DNA of 64,000 bases from an uncultured Sulfitobacter sp. Its GTDB lineage: Bacteria > Pseudomonadota > Alphaproteobacteria > Rhodobacterales > Rhodobacteraceae. Shown here one piece after another: positions 34,648-43,576 of this stretch; position 1 is the first letter of the stretch, and each line of letters opens with the position of its first letter. The DNA is taken from NCBI RefSeq assembly GCF_947500075.1, contig NZ_CANMQS010000003.1, positions 538,989 to 602,988 of the forward strand, in the 5' to 3' direction. A program made the translations under genes and the position numbers. The notes under the pieces were generated by a model. That model saw only the letters and a list, made by a program, of their open reading frames with translations, was not told where the DNA came from and made no database searches.

Positions 34648-35382
34648 ATGGGTTCCGTAAGCTATGTGTCGTTGTCAAAAGCAACTGCGCTTGAACGCAG
34701 CATGAACATGACGGCGCATAATCTGGCCAACTCATCTACCTCCGGGTACAAATCCATGAAGCCGCTGCTGGAAACCGTCGACAGCCCGAGCCAGGGTGAG
34801 AACGTCAGCTTTGTGAATGACAGCGGGTCATATCTCGACATGAGCAAGGGGACCTTGTTGCCCACGGGCAATCCGCTTGATCTGGCGATTGCCGGAGAGG
34901 GGTGGTTCTCCTTCCAGCTTGTGCAAGGCGGCACCGGGTATGGCCGGCATGGTCAGCTGGCAGTTGATGCCGAAGGGCAGGTCAGAACCTCTGCGGGACA
35001 TACGTTGCTGGATGCCGGTGGCGGTCCGATTGTCTTGCCGGCAGAAGCTGGATCGAACGTTTCCATCGCTTCGGACGGGACAATCGTGGATGAGGGCGGC
35101 GCGGTATTGGGCACCGTTGGTGTTTTTGACATTCCGGGCGGCGCGGACATGACGCCGCTTGGTGGCGGCACCTATGCCTTGCCGCCAGACACGCCTGTGC
35201 CCGAACCCTCCGAGGTCCCCGGCATCATGCAGGGCTTTGTCGAGACCAGCAATGTGCAGGCTGTCGTGGAAATGACCCGCCTTATCGACATTCAGCGTGC
35301 CTATGAGAATGCCATCACGCTGATGAACGAAGATGACAAACTGACCCGCAGCGCCGTCGAAAGACTTGGCCCAAGCCGGTAA
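34648..35382 (+). CDS. flgF: Flagellar rod protein FlgF
   Basis: FlgF is a proximal rod protein. The 244-residue sequence has the N-terminal motif (LERSMNMTAHNLANSSTSGY), the middle domain (LAIAGEGWFSFQL) and the C-terminal motif (VETSNVQAVVEMTRLIDIQRAYENAI). A purine-rich AGGGTGAGG precedes the ATG. It is first in the plus-strand operon flgF-flgG-flgA-flgH-fliL2. Confidence 0.95.
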   Translation: MGSVSYVSLSKATALERSMNMTAHNLANSSTSGYKSMKPLLETVDSPSQGENVSFVNDSGSYLDMSKGTLLPTGNPLDLAIAGEGWFSFQLVQGGTGYGRHGQLAVDAEGQVRTSAGHTLLDAGGGPIVLPAEAGSNVSIASDGTIVDEGGAVLGTVGVFDIPGGADMTPLGGGTYALPPDTPVPEPSEVPGIMQGFVETSNVQAVVEMTRLIDIQRAYENAITLMNEDDKLTRSAVERLGPSR

Positions 35383-35401
35383 TCAATAAGGAGACCGTGA
35401 C

Positions 35402-36187
35402 ATGAAGGCTTTGGGAATTGCAGCAACAGGCATGCTGGCACAGCAGACGAACGTCGACGTCATCGCGAACAACATTGCCAACGCCAATACGACGGGCTTT
35501 AAAAGCGGCCGGGCGGCGTTTCAGGATTTGATTTACCAAAATGTCCGCAGCGCGGGCACGCTGACCTCAGAGGAAGGCACCGCGCGGCCTGTGGGAACGG
35601 ATATCGGTCTGGGTGTGCAGGCCTCTGGTGTGATCCGGCATAACACCCAGGGCGGCTTGGTGCAGACGGAGAACCAGCTTGATCTTGCCATCGACGGGCG
35701 CGGTTACTTTGTCGTCAACCGTCCGGACGGGACACAGGCCTACACGCGCGCCGGGACATTCCAGCTCAGCGCCGAGGGGCAGATGGTGGCGATCAACGGC
35801 TTTGATATCGAGCCGGCCATCGTGGTGCCGGAATTGACCCGGCAGGTTGAGATCAACCAGTTCGGTGTGGTGATGGCCTATGTCGAGAATGAGACCGAAC
35901 CCACCGAACTGGGTCAACTCACGCTGGCCACTTTCGTGAATGACGCGGGCCTCAAACCCATCGGGGACAACCTGCTGGAGGCGACAACCGCATCCGGTGA
36001 AGCGGTTGAGGCAACGCCCGGCTCGCCCGGTATTGGGGTGACCCGCCAAGGGTATCTGGAGAATTCTAACGTCAACATCATCCAGCAGATCACCGATCTG
36101 ATCTCTGCCCAGCGGGCGTATGAGATGAGCTCAAAGGCGATTGAAACCGCAGATCAGATCATGACCACGACCAATCAGATCAAATAG
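35402..36187 (+). CDS. flgG: Flagellar distal rod protein FlgG
   Basis: FlgG forms the distal rod. The protein has 261 residues and strong family signatures: ATGMLAQQTNVDVIANNIAN with ANTTGFKSGRAAFQDL, LDLAIDGRGYFVV and the C-terminal LENSNVNIIQQITDLISAQ with RAYEMSSKAIET. AAGGAGACC precedes the ATG. It is 19 bases after flgF. Confidence 0.97.
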   Translation: MKALGIAATGMLAQQTNVDVIANNIANANTTGFKSGRAAFQDLIYQNVRSAGTLTSEEGTARPVGTDIGLGVQASGVIRHNTQGGLVQTENQLDLAIDGRGYFVVNRPDGTQAYTRAGTFQLSAEGQMVAINGFDIEPAIVVPELTRQVEINQFGVVMAYVENETEPTELGQLTLATFVNDAGLKPIGDNLLEATTASGEAVEATPGSPGIGVTRQGYLENSNVNIIQQITDLISAQRAYEMSSKAIETADQIMTTTNQIK

Positions 36188-36198
36188 GAGGGCCTGAG

Positions 36199-36900
36199 AT
36201 GATCCGCCTGATGACACGACGCATCGTCGAATGGATCGCCGTCATACTGGTTCTGCTGCTGGGCCTCACCTTCTGGAGCGACTTTGCCCAGGCGTCTCAG
36301 GACAGTGTCGCGATGATGATCGAAGAACGGGCCGCGGTTGAGTTGGGGCCGACCTTGCCCAACAACAGCCGGATCGAGATCCGGCTGGCGGCGGGGTCGA
36401 TTCAGAATGGTGATTTTATTCAGGAATTCTGGATGGACCCGAAGACGGGTCAGTTCATTGCCAATGTGATGACCGAATACGGCGTGCCGCAGCGGGTCTG
36501 GGGTGTGGCTGTGGTTACAATCGAAGTCCCCGTGCCCACGCGACAAATCCTGCCCGATGAGATCATTCAGGTCAGCGACATCACGACAGTGGAAATGCCG
36601 TTGCAGCGGCTGGGCACTTTTGCCGTGCGCGCCAAGGATGACGTGATCGGCAAGCAGGTGCGCAGGATGCTGTCCGTGGGCAGACCCGTCCCGCGCCAAT
36701 CCGTGATCCCGCCAAAACTGGTGACACGTGGTGAGAAGGTGAAGATCGTCCTCAATCAGGGCGGGCTGCGCCTGACCGCCAAGGGGCGCGCCCTGGCGGA
36801 TGCGCATCTGGATCAGGAAATCAGGGTGGTCAATCTGAGCAGCAACAAAACAATTTCAGCAATTGCCAGATCGCATGGCGTTGTAGAGGTCGATCAATGA
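36199..36900 (+). CDS. flgA: P-ring assembly chaperone FlgA
   Basis: FlgA helps assemble the FlgI P ring in the periplasm. The 233-residue protein has a signal sequence (VEWIAVILVLLLGLTFWSDFAQA). Its C-terminal SAF-type domain is clear: PTRQILPDEIIQVSDI, GKQVRRMLSVGRPVPRQSV, GLRLTAKGRALADAHLDQEI and RVVNLSS. GGAGGG precedes the ATG. It overlaps flgH by 4 bp. Confidence 0.93.
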   Translation: MIRLMTRRIVEWIAVILVLLLGLTFWSDFAQASQDSVAMMIEERAAVELGPTLPNNSRIEIRLAAGSIQNGDFIQEFWMDPKTGQFIANVMTEYGVPQRVWGVAVVTIEVPVPTRQILPDEIIQVSDITTVEMPLQRLGTFAVRAKDDVIGKQVRRMLSVGRPVPRQSVIPPKLVTRGEKVKIVLNQGGLRLTAKGRALADAHLDQEIRVVNLSSNKTISAIARSHGVVEVDQ

Positions 36901-37652
36901 ACACATCCGAAACTTCCCGCACGTCCTGCCGCCGCCTCTTGCAGGCGGTTGGTGCATTTTGCGCGATGGCTTTGCTTGTTGCCTGTGCCGAAATTGATGA
37001 GATGCGGGATCCAACCGTCAGCAATCTGGTGCTGGACCCCAACCAGATGACGGAAGTCAACAGCATCCGCGTGCCCATGCCGCTTGAACAGGCACCCGCC
37101 GCCCCACAACGCGCCGAAGCATCGAGCCTGTGGGACAGCGGGTCCACCAGCTTTTTCCGGGATCGGCGGGCCGCGAAAGTGGGCGATCTGGTTACGGTGC
37201 TGATCGACATCAACGACCGTGCGCGTTTGCAGAACGCATCTGAACGCAGCCGCAGCAACAGTCGCGAGGTCAAGGATCCCGACATCCTCAACTTCGACGT
37301 ACAAACGGATTCCGGTTCCCTGCTGGGATTGGAAAGCGATTCCACCAGCAGCGGTGAAGGCTCCATCCAGCGCAATGAGAGCATTCGCCTGCGGGTTGCC
37401 GCTCTGATCATCCGGGTGCTGCCCAATGGGAACTTTGTCCTGGCTGGCAGGCAAGAGGTCAAAGTCAATGCAGAGCTGCGTGAGCTGCGGATTGCCGGCA
37501 TCATCCGGCAGGCGGACATCAACGTGGATAACACTGTCGACTACGACAAAATCGCAGAAGCGCGGATCACCTACGGTGGCCGTGGCCAGATCTCAAACGT
37601 GCAAAAACCGCGCTACGGCGACGATTTGCTTGAGATCGTGCTGCCGTACTGA
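36897..37652 (+). CDS. flgH: Flagellar L-ring lipoprotein FlgH
   Basis: FlgH makes the outer-membrane L ring. The 251-residue protein has a lipoprotein signal ending in LVAC (Cys at residue 30) and the family segments DRRAAKVGDLVTVLIDIND, RVLPNGNFVLAGRQEVKVN and LRIAGIIRQADINVDNTV. It follows flgA with an ATGA overlap and is followed by a FliL-like gene. Confidence 0.95.
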   Translation: MNTSETSRTSCRRLLQAVGAFCAMALLVACAEIDEMRDPTVSNLVLDPNQMTEVNSIRVPMPLEQAPAAPQRAEASSLWDSGSTSFFRDRRAAKVGDLVTVLIDINDRARLQNASERSRSNSREVKDPDILNFDVQTDSGSLLGLESDSTSSGEGSIQRNESIRLRVAALIIRVLPNGNFVLAGRQEVKVNAELRELRIAGIIRQADINVDNTVDYDKIAEARITYGGRGQISNVQKPRYGDDLLEIVLPY

Positions 37653-37664
37653 TGCGGTAGCACA

Positions 37665-38126
37665 ATGATCAAGATCCTCATCCTCGTCACGCTTGTTCTG
37701 GGGGCGGGGGCCGCTGGCTTTTTCGGAGAGCGGTTCCTGAGACCTGTGGAGACGGCCAAGCCGATGGACCGGCTGAAGGACGAAAAAGAACTGCTGTTCA
37801 AGATGCCGTTGGGCCGCTTTACCGTCAAACTTCCCAAAGGCCCGGAGGTGGTGCAGCTGGTCTTTGACATTGATGTCTACATCATGGGCGCGGTGGCGTT
37901 TCAGAACATCAACGGGGCATTGGGGCGCGCCCGGTTGCGGGATGCGACGGTCACCGCAATGGCCGAAATGGCCGAGCGTGAGGTCGGCCTTGCCGAGGTG
38001 GTTCTTGATGACAGGGGAAAGACCGCGCTCGCAGAGAAGGTGGTGCGCAAACTCTACGTTCGGTTTCCAGAGGTTCGCACGGCACGGGTCAACAGCTTTG
38101 TCGTGAAGATCGACAAGATCAAGTGA
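37665..38126 (+). CDS. Second FliL-like basal-body-associated protein
   Basis: A 153-residue protein with one N-terminal membrane helix (MIKILILVTLVLGAGAAGFF) and a periplasmic domain ending VRKLYVRFPEVRTARVNSFVVKIDKIK-like (last part shown: VNSFVVKIDKIK). Length, topology and the small C-terminal domain resemble FliL, although identity with the FliL at 14406 is low. It is the last gene of the flgF operon and ends 4 bases from the convergent flgD stop. Function is inferred. Confidence 0.65.
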   Translation: MIKILILVTLVLGAGAAGFFGERFLRPVETAKPMDRLKDEKELLFKMPLGRFTVKLPKGPEVVQLVFDIDVYIMGAVAFQNINGALGRARLRDATVTAMAEMAEREVGLAEVVLDDRGKTALAEKVVRKLYVRFPEVRTARVNSFVVKIDKIK

Positions 38127-38130
38127 TCCG

Positions 38131-38796
38131 TCAGCTTGCCGATTTGACAGAGATTGACGACACTGTTTCGCCCCCGGTCACTTCGAACAACAACTGGCCT
38201 TCCTGAAACCGCACTTCCTGCACGGTGGCGTCGCGGTAGGTGTTGACAGGGATCGCATCACCGTTGTCGTCGGTTGCCGTGATCAGGATCTGGTATTCAC
38301 CAGCGAGCATCGGGTTGCCGAAATCATCAGTACCGTCCCAGATCAGGGGTGTCTCAACGCCACTTTGCCCCGAAAGTCCCTGCACCGTCCGCACAACACG
38401 CCCGAGCGGGTCAATCACCCGCGCGGTGACGTCCTGTGCTGCACTGCTCAATTCATATGACGTTGCCGCTGTGCCGTTCTCCAACATCAGCTTGTCTGAA
38501 TTGACAGAGACCGAACGGCCAAGCAGGTCCGTACCACCCACGTTCAGCAAGCCGCTGATCTGGGCGGTCAGGGTCTCAAGCTGGGTGTTTGTGCGGACGG
38601 TCTGTTCCACCTGCGAAAGCTGGGCAAGCTGCGTGACAAACTGTGAGGCATCGACGGGTTCAAGCGGGTCCTGATTGCTGACCTGCGCCGTCAACAGATT
38701 GAGGAAATTGGTATAATCCTCCCCCAACTGCGAAAGGGAATTCGCACCCGTCACTTGATCCGTCGCGTTGTTCAGCAAGGCAGGGCTGGTCAGCAT
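38131..38796 (-). CDS. flgD: Flagellar hook cap protein FlgD
   Basis: FlgD caps the growing hook. The protein has 221 residues, with the family N terminus (YTNFLNLLTAQVSNQDPLEPVDASQFVTQLAQLS shown in part: FLNLLTAQVSNQDPLEP) and a C-terminal Fn3/tudor-like domain (VETPLIWDGTDDFGNPMLAGEYQ in part). It is the last gene of the sigma-fliK-flgD operon. Confidence 0.95.
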   Translation of the reverse strand: MLTSPALLNNATDQVTGANSLSQLGEDYTNFLNLLTAQVSNQDPLEPVDASQFVTQLAQLSQVEQTVRTNTQLETLTAQISGLLNVGGTDLLGRSVSVNSDKLMLENGTAATSYELSSAAQDVTARVIDPLGRVVRTVQGLSGQSGVETPLIWDGTDDFGNPMLAGEYQILITATDDNGDAIPVNTYRDATVQEVRFQEGQLLFEVTGGETVSSISVKSAS

Positions 38797-38808
38797 GGTC
38801 GGTCCCTT

Positions 38809-40500
38809 CTAGGTCAGAATGTCGATGCGGTCATCGGCGAGAATATCAGCGTGTTGAACGGGTGCTGCGGGCTCAGCCCCTTCCAGCGATGTATCGGAGA
38901 ATGCGGTCTGCCCGCCGTTTGACTGGCCGCCCTGCTGTTCAGCGCCGCGTTCATGGAATTCGAAAACAGTGCCGTCAGAGACACCAATCGTCTGCGCCAA
39001 AAGATGCCGGTCGTCGCGAAGATGTTGCAGGATCATCGGGTTTTCCACCCGCACAATTACCTTTGAGGCGAGGTCCTTGTCACCGGCGATGATCTCAACA
39101 TCGATGTTGCCAAGGCCGCGCGGGTGCAGATGCACTGAGGTCCGGCCATCCACCACTTCCGCTGCCTTGACCTGCATCATCAATGCTTCGGAAAAGGGTT
39201 TTGACACCGGCGCTTTGCTGACGGCGGCTTGTACCGGGGACACCGATGTCAGGTCTTTATTGGCGGTTGATACTGGTTGAAGAGCCTCTGCCGGCAAGCG
39301 GGACAGGGTGTCCTGCAGATCATTCACAACACTGGCTTCCGGCGCATGTGTCAGAACCGGTGCGTCTGGTTTGGTCAGGAAGGTCGGCTGGGCATCCTGG
39401 GTGGCTTGCCAGACGGATTTGGGTGCGGTGGGCGTCTCTGCCTCGGTCGCGACGGTTGCGTTCAGTGCGCCGGGCAGAGTGTTTTGCTGACCTTCACTTG
39501 GTTGCGCCGGGCGAAGGGTGGGAACTGGCTGGTCGACCGTGGTGGCTTGTCCGGCAGTCTGGATGACGCCAGTGGATGGTTTGGTGGTGGTGGCCTGCGG
39601 GCGCTGCCCATCGGGGAGAGGGGCCGCAACAGGGGCGGCGGCCCCCAGTGTCACAGCCGCCTGTGGCGTTGTGGTCTGGGCCTGGGGGGTCAGGTTGGCT
39701 GCCCGCAGTTTCTCGGCCACTGCGGATGAGGTGTTGGCGCTCTGCTGCGCTGGCTGTCCGGGGGTTGCGAGATCTTGTCCGGTTGCGGCGGCAACGGCAT
39801 TCGCAGCGGTGGTTGGCGACGATTGTGTTGGCGTGGCCAGTGAGTCTTTTGCGGCTGTCACGCCTTGAGCAGATTGCTGTTCCAAGGTGTGAGCGGCCGT
39901 CGTGGCTTGCGCGGGCGCGGCGGTTGTCGGTGCGTTTGCTGATGGCGCTTGCGATGCTGCGGAAGGCAGAACGGTTTGTGTATCCGGCGATGTGCGCAGG
40001 GCTGCCGATTGGGATGTGGCAGGCTGGTCAACAACAGGTGCCGGGGACGATCCGGAATATCCTGATACGATCTGTGGCGCAGGTGTCGTATCGGTCGCAG
40101 CGTTGGCGGCGGGCTGGAGGATCGCAGCGGCTGAGCCTTCGGCGCTCACCTGTCCGTCGGGGGCATTTTCCCCAATCGCTACAAGCGTGGTCAGGGTGTT
40201 GGATGTGGCAGGTGTGGCCTGGAGGTCAATGGATTGCGCTGCTCCCTCTCCGCCTGTCACCACGCCGGGTGTTACAGGCTCTTCGGTCAGAAGCTGGAGC
40301 GTAGCGGGGTCGGCTGCACCCTCTGCACCGGTCGTGTCAGCTGGGGACGTCCCTTCTGAGGATGCGGCCTGCACTGCATCGAGCAATTGATTGAACCGTT
40401 TCGTCGTGCCGCTGCCTTCACCTTGCAGTACGGTCTTGTTCACGGCGGCGGCCTTGGGGCTGATGCTGTCCAGCAGAGGATGTGTTTGAAGGTTCTGCAT
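38809..40500 (-). CDS. fliK: Hook-length control protein FliK
   Basis: FliK measures hook length and triggers the FlhB switch. The protein has 563 residues. The N-terminal 390 are low-complexity Ala/Thr/Gln/Pro-rich, as expected of a molecular ruler. The C-terminal Flg_hook domain is clear (SVHLHPRGLGNIDVEIIAGD, VIVRVENPMILQHLRDDRHL). It lies between the sigma-factor gene and flgD with essentially no gap, so the three are one operon. Confidence 0.92.
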   Translation of the reverse strand: MQNLQTHPLLDSISPKAAAVNKTVLQGEGSGTTKRFNQLLDAVQAASSEGTSPADTTGAEGAADPATLQLLTEEPVTPGVVTGGEGAAQSIDLQATPATSNTLTTLVAIGENAPDGQVSAEGSAAAILQPAANAATDTTPAPQIVSGYSGSSPAPVVDQPATSQSAALRTSPDTQTVLPSAASQAPSANAPTTAAPAQATTAAHTLEQQSAQGVTAAKDSLATPTQSSPTTAANAVAAATGQDLATPGQPAQQSANTSSAVAEKLRAANLTPQAQTTTPQAAVTLGAAAPVAAPLPDGQRPQATTTKPSTGVIQTAGQATTVDQPVPTLRPAQPSEGQQNTLPGALNATVATEAETPTAPKSVWQATQDAQPTFLTKPDAPVLTHAPEASVVNDLQDTLSRLPAEALQPVSTANKDLTSVSPVQAAVSKAPVSKPFSEALMMQVKAAEVVDGRTSVHLHPRGLGNIDVEIIAGDKDLASKVIVRVENPMILQHLRDDRHLLAQTIGVSDGTVFEFHERGAEQQGGQSNGGQTAFSDTSLEGAEPAAPVQHADILADDRIDILT

Positions 40501-41181
40501 CTATTCGACCCAGCTGGCCTGGGCACCGCCCGCAACCAACCCATAGCGCAACCGCATCATGGCGCGTCGTTCAAGCTGCCGCAGTTTTTCGACAGTGAAG
40601 CCGAGCCTGCCTGCAAGGGCCGCGATGTCTTCGGGCGGGGACTTCATCGACCGGCACAACACCACTTCACGGTCAATCGGATCGAGACCCGCAATGGACG
40701 ACGCGACGCGACTGCGCATGGCGTCGTGACTGGATTTTTCGATCAGTTGTTCTTCGGGGTTCAGTTGCGCCATCCCGGCGCGCTGAAGGTCTTCTTCTTC
40801 GAGGGTCTGGGTCTTGGGCCATGGCATGCCCGCCCGGGCGCCCGCGGGAACTTCGACGACGGCACGCAGGCTCGACAGAGCTTTCATCGCGCCATTCTTG
40901 ACCCACCAGCGTGCATAGGTCGAAAACCGCACCTCGTGCTTCAGATCGAACATGTCAGCAGCACGCACCAAGGCCAGCAATCCTTCGGAAACCAGTTCTT
41001 CCTGTTCTGTCCTGTCCTTGCCCAACCGATGTGCAAACTGAAATGCCATCCGGGCATGTGACAAAACGAGAGTCTCAAGCGCAGCTGAATCCCTGCGCTT
41101 TTGCCATCTTTCGATGAGCATACGTTCATCATCGAGATCCAGCAGCTTCGCTTGACGCGCTGCTGAAAAAGTAACTGTCAT
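40501..41181 (-). CDS. RpoH-like sigma-70-family factor encoded in the flagellar island
   Basis: About 226 residues. Region 2 is visible (LVLSHARMAFQFAHRLGKDR, ELVSEGLLALVRAADMFDLK, VRFSTYARWWVKNGAMKAL), with the tryptophan-rich 2.3-2.4 segment of RpoH-like factors. Region 4 (GLDPIDREVVLCRSMKS, GFTVEKLRQLERRAMMRLR) is also present. It is shorter than housekeeping RpoH (about 290-300). The ATG at 41181 is chosen over a TTG four codons upstream. It heads the operon with fliK and flgD and has a perfect CtrA-type site upstream. It may direct transcription of flagellar promoters, but no fliA is present to compare. Confidence 0.85.
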   Translation of the reverse strand: MTVTFSAARQAKLLDLDDERMLIERWQKRRDSAALETLVLSHARMAFQFAHRLGKDRTEQEELVSEGLLALVRAADMFDLKHEVRFSTYARWWVKNGAMKALSSLRAVVEVPAGARAGMPWPKTQTLEEEDLQRAGMAQLNPEEQLIEKSSHDAMRSRVASSIAGLDPIDREVVLCRSMKSPPEDIAALAGRLGFTVEKLRQLERRAMMRLRYGLVAGGAQASWVE

Positions 41182-41258
41182 TTTGCCTGCCAACGTTTTT
41201 TATCGTTGTTTTGCGGCTAAAGAATCATGTTTCGAAGGATTGGCAAAGTTTATTCTGA

Positions 41259-41273
41259 TTAACGCATGGTTAA
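41259..41273 (-). promoter_or_regulatory. CtrA consensus site upstream of the sigma-fliK-flgD operon
   Basis: TTAACGCATGGTTAA is a perfect TTAA-N7-TTAA match, 78 bp upstream of the sigma-factor start codon. Confidence 0.6.
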
Positions 41274-41809
41274 AGTTCACAAGCGTTGAGGACAGGTGAC
41301 GGTTCCGGCGTATATGCCCTCCGCGAGGGCCGCGTGCGGCCTGGGCTGATTGAATATGTTTGGATAAATTGGTGCACCGAAGGGGAACATCCTAAAATCT
41401 ACCAAGCTCCCATCGTTCTTTCAGAACGACTGCCGCCCAGTGCTTTTCGGTGAAGACGGTTGTCGCTCTTTAAAGAGCGACTGTGGTGCCAGGAGAGGAC
41501 CGGCATGCGCGGCTTAATTCTTTGATTTCAAATTCTTAAGCCGCATGAGGTTTTGCTCGATACCCCCATTGATACCCACAAAGGCAGTAGCGTTTGGAGG
41601 TTCGGGTGCGGAACAAGGACTCATCAAATCAGCACTTATCGCCTTACCTGAACATACCAGAACCAGTCTCTCAGCTCAATCTCTGCGTGCTCACAGCCAC
41701 CCGCAATCGGTGGCTTGATCCACATGACCAAGCAGCTAATATGCAACCTTCTCGGGAGATTTGTCTAAACCCGAGCATCGCGATGCTCTTCATTCAAGGA
41801 GAGATCGTG
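41274..41809. other. Hairpin-rich spacer at the border of flagellar and accessory regions
   Basis: About 530 bp without a supported gene. It holds overlapping GC-rich hairpins (41317-41329 and 41328-41341), two related hairpins at 41413-41429 and 41462-41481, a tRNA-3'-end-like stretch at 41484-41501 and a 9-bp inverted repeat GCGGCTTAA-N18-TTAAGCCGC (41509-41544). This is a plausible insertion border of the accessory region. Confidence 0.5.
41462..41481. repeat. 20-bp perfect palindrome, related to a hairpin at 41413-41429
   Basis: GTCGCTCTTTAAAGAGCGAC is a perfect palindrome. Forty-nine bases upstream TCGTTCTTTCAGAACGA forms a 7-bp stem with similar flanking sequence (both followed by CTG), so the two look like diverged copies of one unit. 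Confidence 0.6.
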
Positions 41810-41998
41810 ATGAGGTTACTTTCAAAACGCCAGGTCAAGGAGATGGTCTTGTACTCACCGCAACACATAGCTCGACTGGAGAAGGCAGGCTTATTCCCTA
41901 AGCGGGTACAGTTGGGCCCGAACCGAGTGGGTTGGGTGGAGCGTGAAGTGCTAGATTGGCTCGAAGTACGACTTGCGCGACGTGAACAACCAAACTGA
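41810..41998 (+). CDS. AlpA-family DNA-binding regulator
   Basis: A 62-residue helix-turn-helix protein: LLSKRQVKEMVLYSPQHIAR, then LEKAGLFPKRVQLGPNRVGW and a VEREVLDWLEVRLARRE tail, the normal AlpA pattern. An AAGGAGAG ribosome site lies 7 bases before the ATG. AlpA proteins regulate or assist excision of integrated elements, which fits its place at the start of the accessory region, but no integrase gene is visible nearby. Confidence 0.9.
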   Translation: MRLLSKRQVKEMVLYSPQHIARLEKAGLFPKRVQLGPNRVGWVEREVLDWLEVRLARREQPN

Positions 41999-42180
41999 CA
42001 CTCCTGAAAAGGAGCGTGGGTGATCAGGTGTGCACTATCTGGTCACCCAACTTCGTCAGAGACGGCCCATTGCTGCCTTTCATCAACCAGACAAGATGCT
42101 GCGACAGCAGCCTGCGTTGTGGACATTGGCTTCTCTGATCAATGCTTCTATCATATCTTTGAAATCAGCGAGGTATTGAC

Positions 42181-42447
42181 ATGAAACCCGAACCCAACCT
42201 TGTCATATCCGGTGCCTCGCAGCGCATCGTTGAGGATGGGGTTCCATTCAAAGTAGATATCTACAAGCTGGAAGGGGGGGGCGGTTGGTCGCTAGAAGTA
42301 CTGACCGAAGACGGAACATCCATTGTTTGGGACGATCTCTTTGAAGACGACAGAGCGGCATTCGAAGAGGCGCTTAACACCATTCGTAGAGAGGGCGCAG
42401 TAGCTTTTGCAAACGGCGGATCAAACGTCGTCCCGTTCAAACAGTAG
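42181..42447 (+). CDS. Conserved small protein of unknown function
   Basis: The protein has 88 residues and no signal or membrane segment: a compact beta-rich N terminus (LVISGASQRIVEDGVPFKVDIY) and an acidic helix with the ending FANGGSNVVPF. I recall similar short proteins in rhizobia and Rhodobacteraceae, but know of no function. A run of eight G residues lies in codons for a Gly stretch at about 42274-42281. Confidence 0.65.
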   Translation: MKPEPNLVISGASQRIVEDGVPFKVDIYKLEGGGGWSLEVLTEDGTSIVWDDLFEDDRAAFEEALNTIRREGAVAFANGGSNVVPFKQ

Positions 42448-42552
42448 GAGGGGAGGACGGCCCAGTCCGGATGAGGTGGATGGCTCCTGCTCCACCGGTA
42501 TCGAACGTGCCAAAGTGCAGTTGTCATCGACTGCTAGGAAAGGAGCCACCCA

Positions 42553-43567
42553 ATGACAGTAGAGACCATAGGCCTGGATTTGGCCAAGGATGTTTTTCAA
42601 CTGATTTTCGGTTACAGGACGCAAGATCATTAACAAGAAGATCAGGTGCGCGAGGTTGCTTGCCTTCTTCGAGACGCTGCCGCGATGCGTTGTGGGCATG
42701 GAGGCTTGCGGATCATCCCATCACTGTGGACGCAAATTGCGCGAACTTGCCCATGACGTCCGGCTGATGCCAGCAGCCTATGTCAAACCCTATGTGAAGC
42801 GCGGCAAGACCGATGCTGCCGATGCCGAAGCGATCTGCGAAGCTGTGCGACGCCCGACGATGCGGTTTGTTGCGCCCAAGTCCGAGGAACAGCAAGCCGT
42901 CTTGTTCCTGCATCGTGCGCGCGATTTGATCGTCAGGCAGCGAACGCAGCTTAGCAACATGCTTCGCAGCCTGCTCGCCGAGTTTGGTGTCATCATTCCG
43001 CAAGGCACTGGGACTGCGGTCAAATACGCCAAAGGTGTTCTCGAAGGAGAGAAGCCCGCGCTACCGCAGATCGCAGTAGATGTTCTGAGACAACTCAGCC
43101 ACCAACTTGTAGCAATGCATCTCCGGTTCCGTTGGTATGAGATGCGCATGCGGCTTCATTCGAAACTGGACAAACGCGTTATGCTGTTGCGCACGATCCC
43201 AGGCGTTGGGCCTGTCACCGCTTCAGCCATTGTTGCCACAGTCGGCGACGCTAAGCAGTTCAAGAATGGCCGATAATTTGCGGCATGGTTAGGTTTGACA
43301 CCCTTGAACTTATCCCGCGGAGGAAAAGTAAGATGAGGGCGGATTACAAAAACGGGCGACTGTTACATCCGGCGTCTTTTGGTGACCGGCATGACGGCGC
43401 GATTGCGACAAATGAAAGTGAACCCTGACCGCGTCGATCCATGGGCCATCGGTCTTCTTGAGCGCAAGCCTGCTCGACTGGCGACCGTCGCAATGGCGAA
43501 CAAGACCGCACGAATAGTCTGGGCGGTGCTGACCAAGAACGAATACTATCGGCCTCACACAATCTAA
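42553..43567 (+). pseudogene. IS110-family transposase, inactivated
   Basis: The protein begins METVET-like MTVETIGLDLAKDVFQL and continues, after a frameshift near 42605-42620, with the IS110 body: FFETLPRCVVGMEACGSSHH, VRLMPAAYVKPYVKRGKTDA, and the transposase_20 segment MLLRTIPGVGPVTASAIVATVG. A stop codon at 43274 interrupts GRQFAAWLGLTPL and a second interrupts GGKVR-GRITKTGD; the tail RRLLVTGMTA...KTARIVWAVL is readable to 43567. One frameshift and two nonsense changes make it inactive. The non-coding 100 bp before the ATG are typical of IS110 left ends. Confidence 0.85.
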
Positions 43568-43576
43568 CAAAAGGAA

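Noticed and set aside
42274..42281. Run of eight G in the 42181-42447 gene as a phase-variation switch
   Set aside because: A single short run in a small unknown gene with no other sign of switching; not enough to claim.
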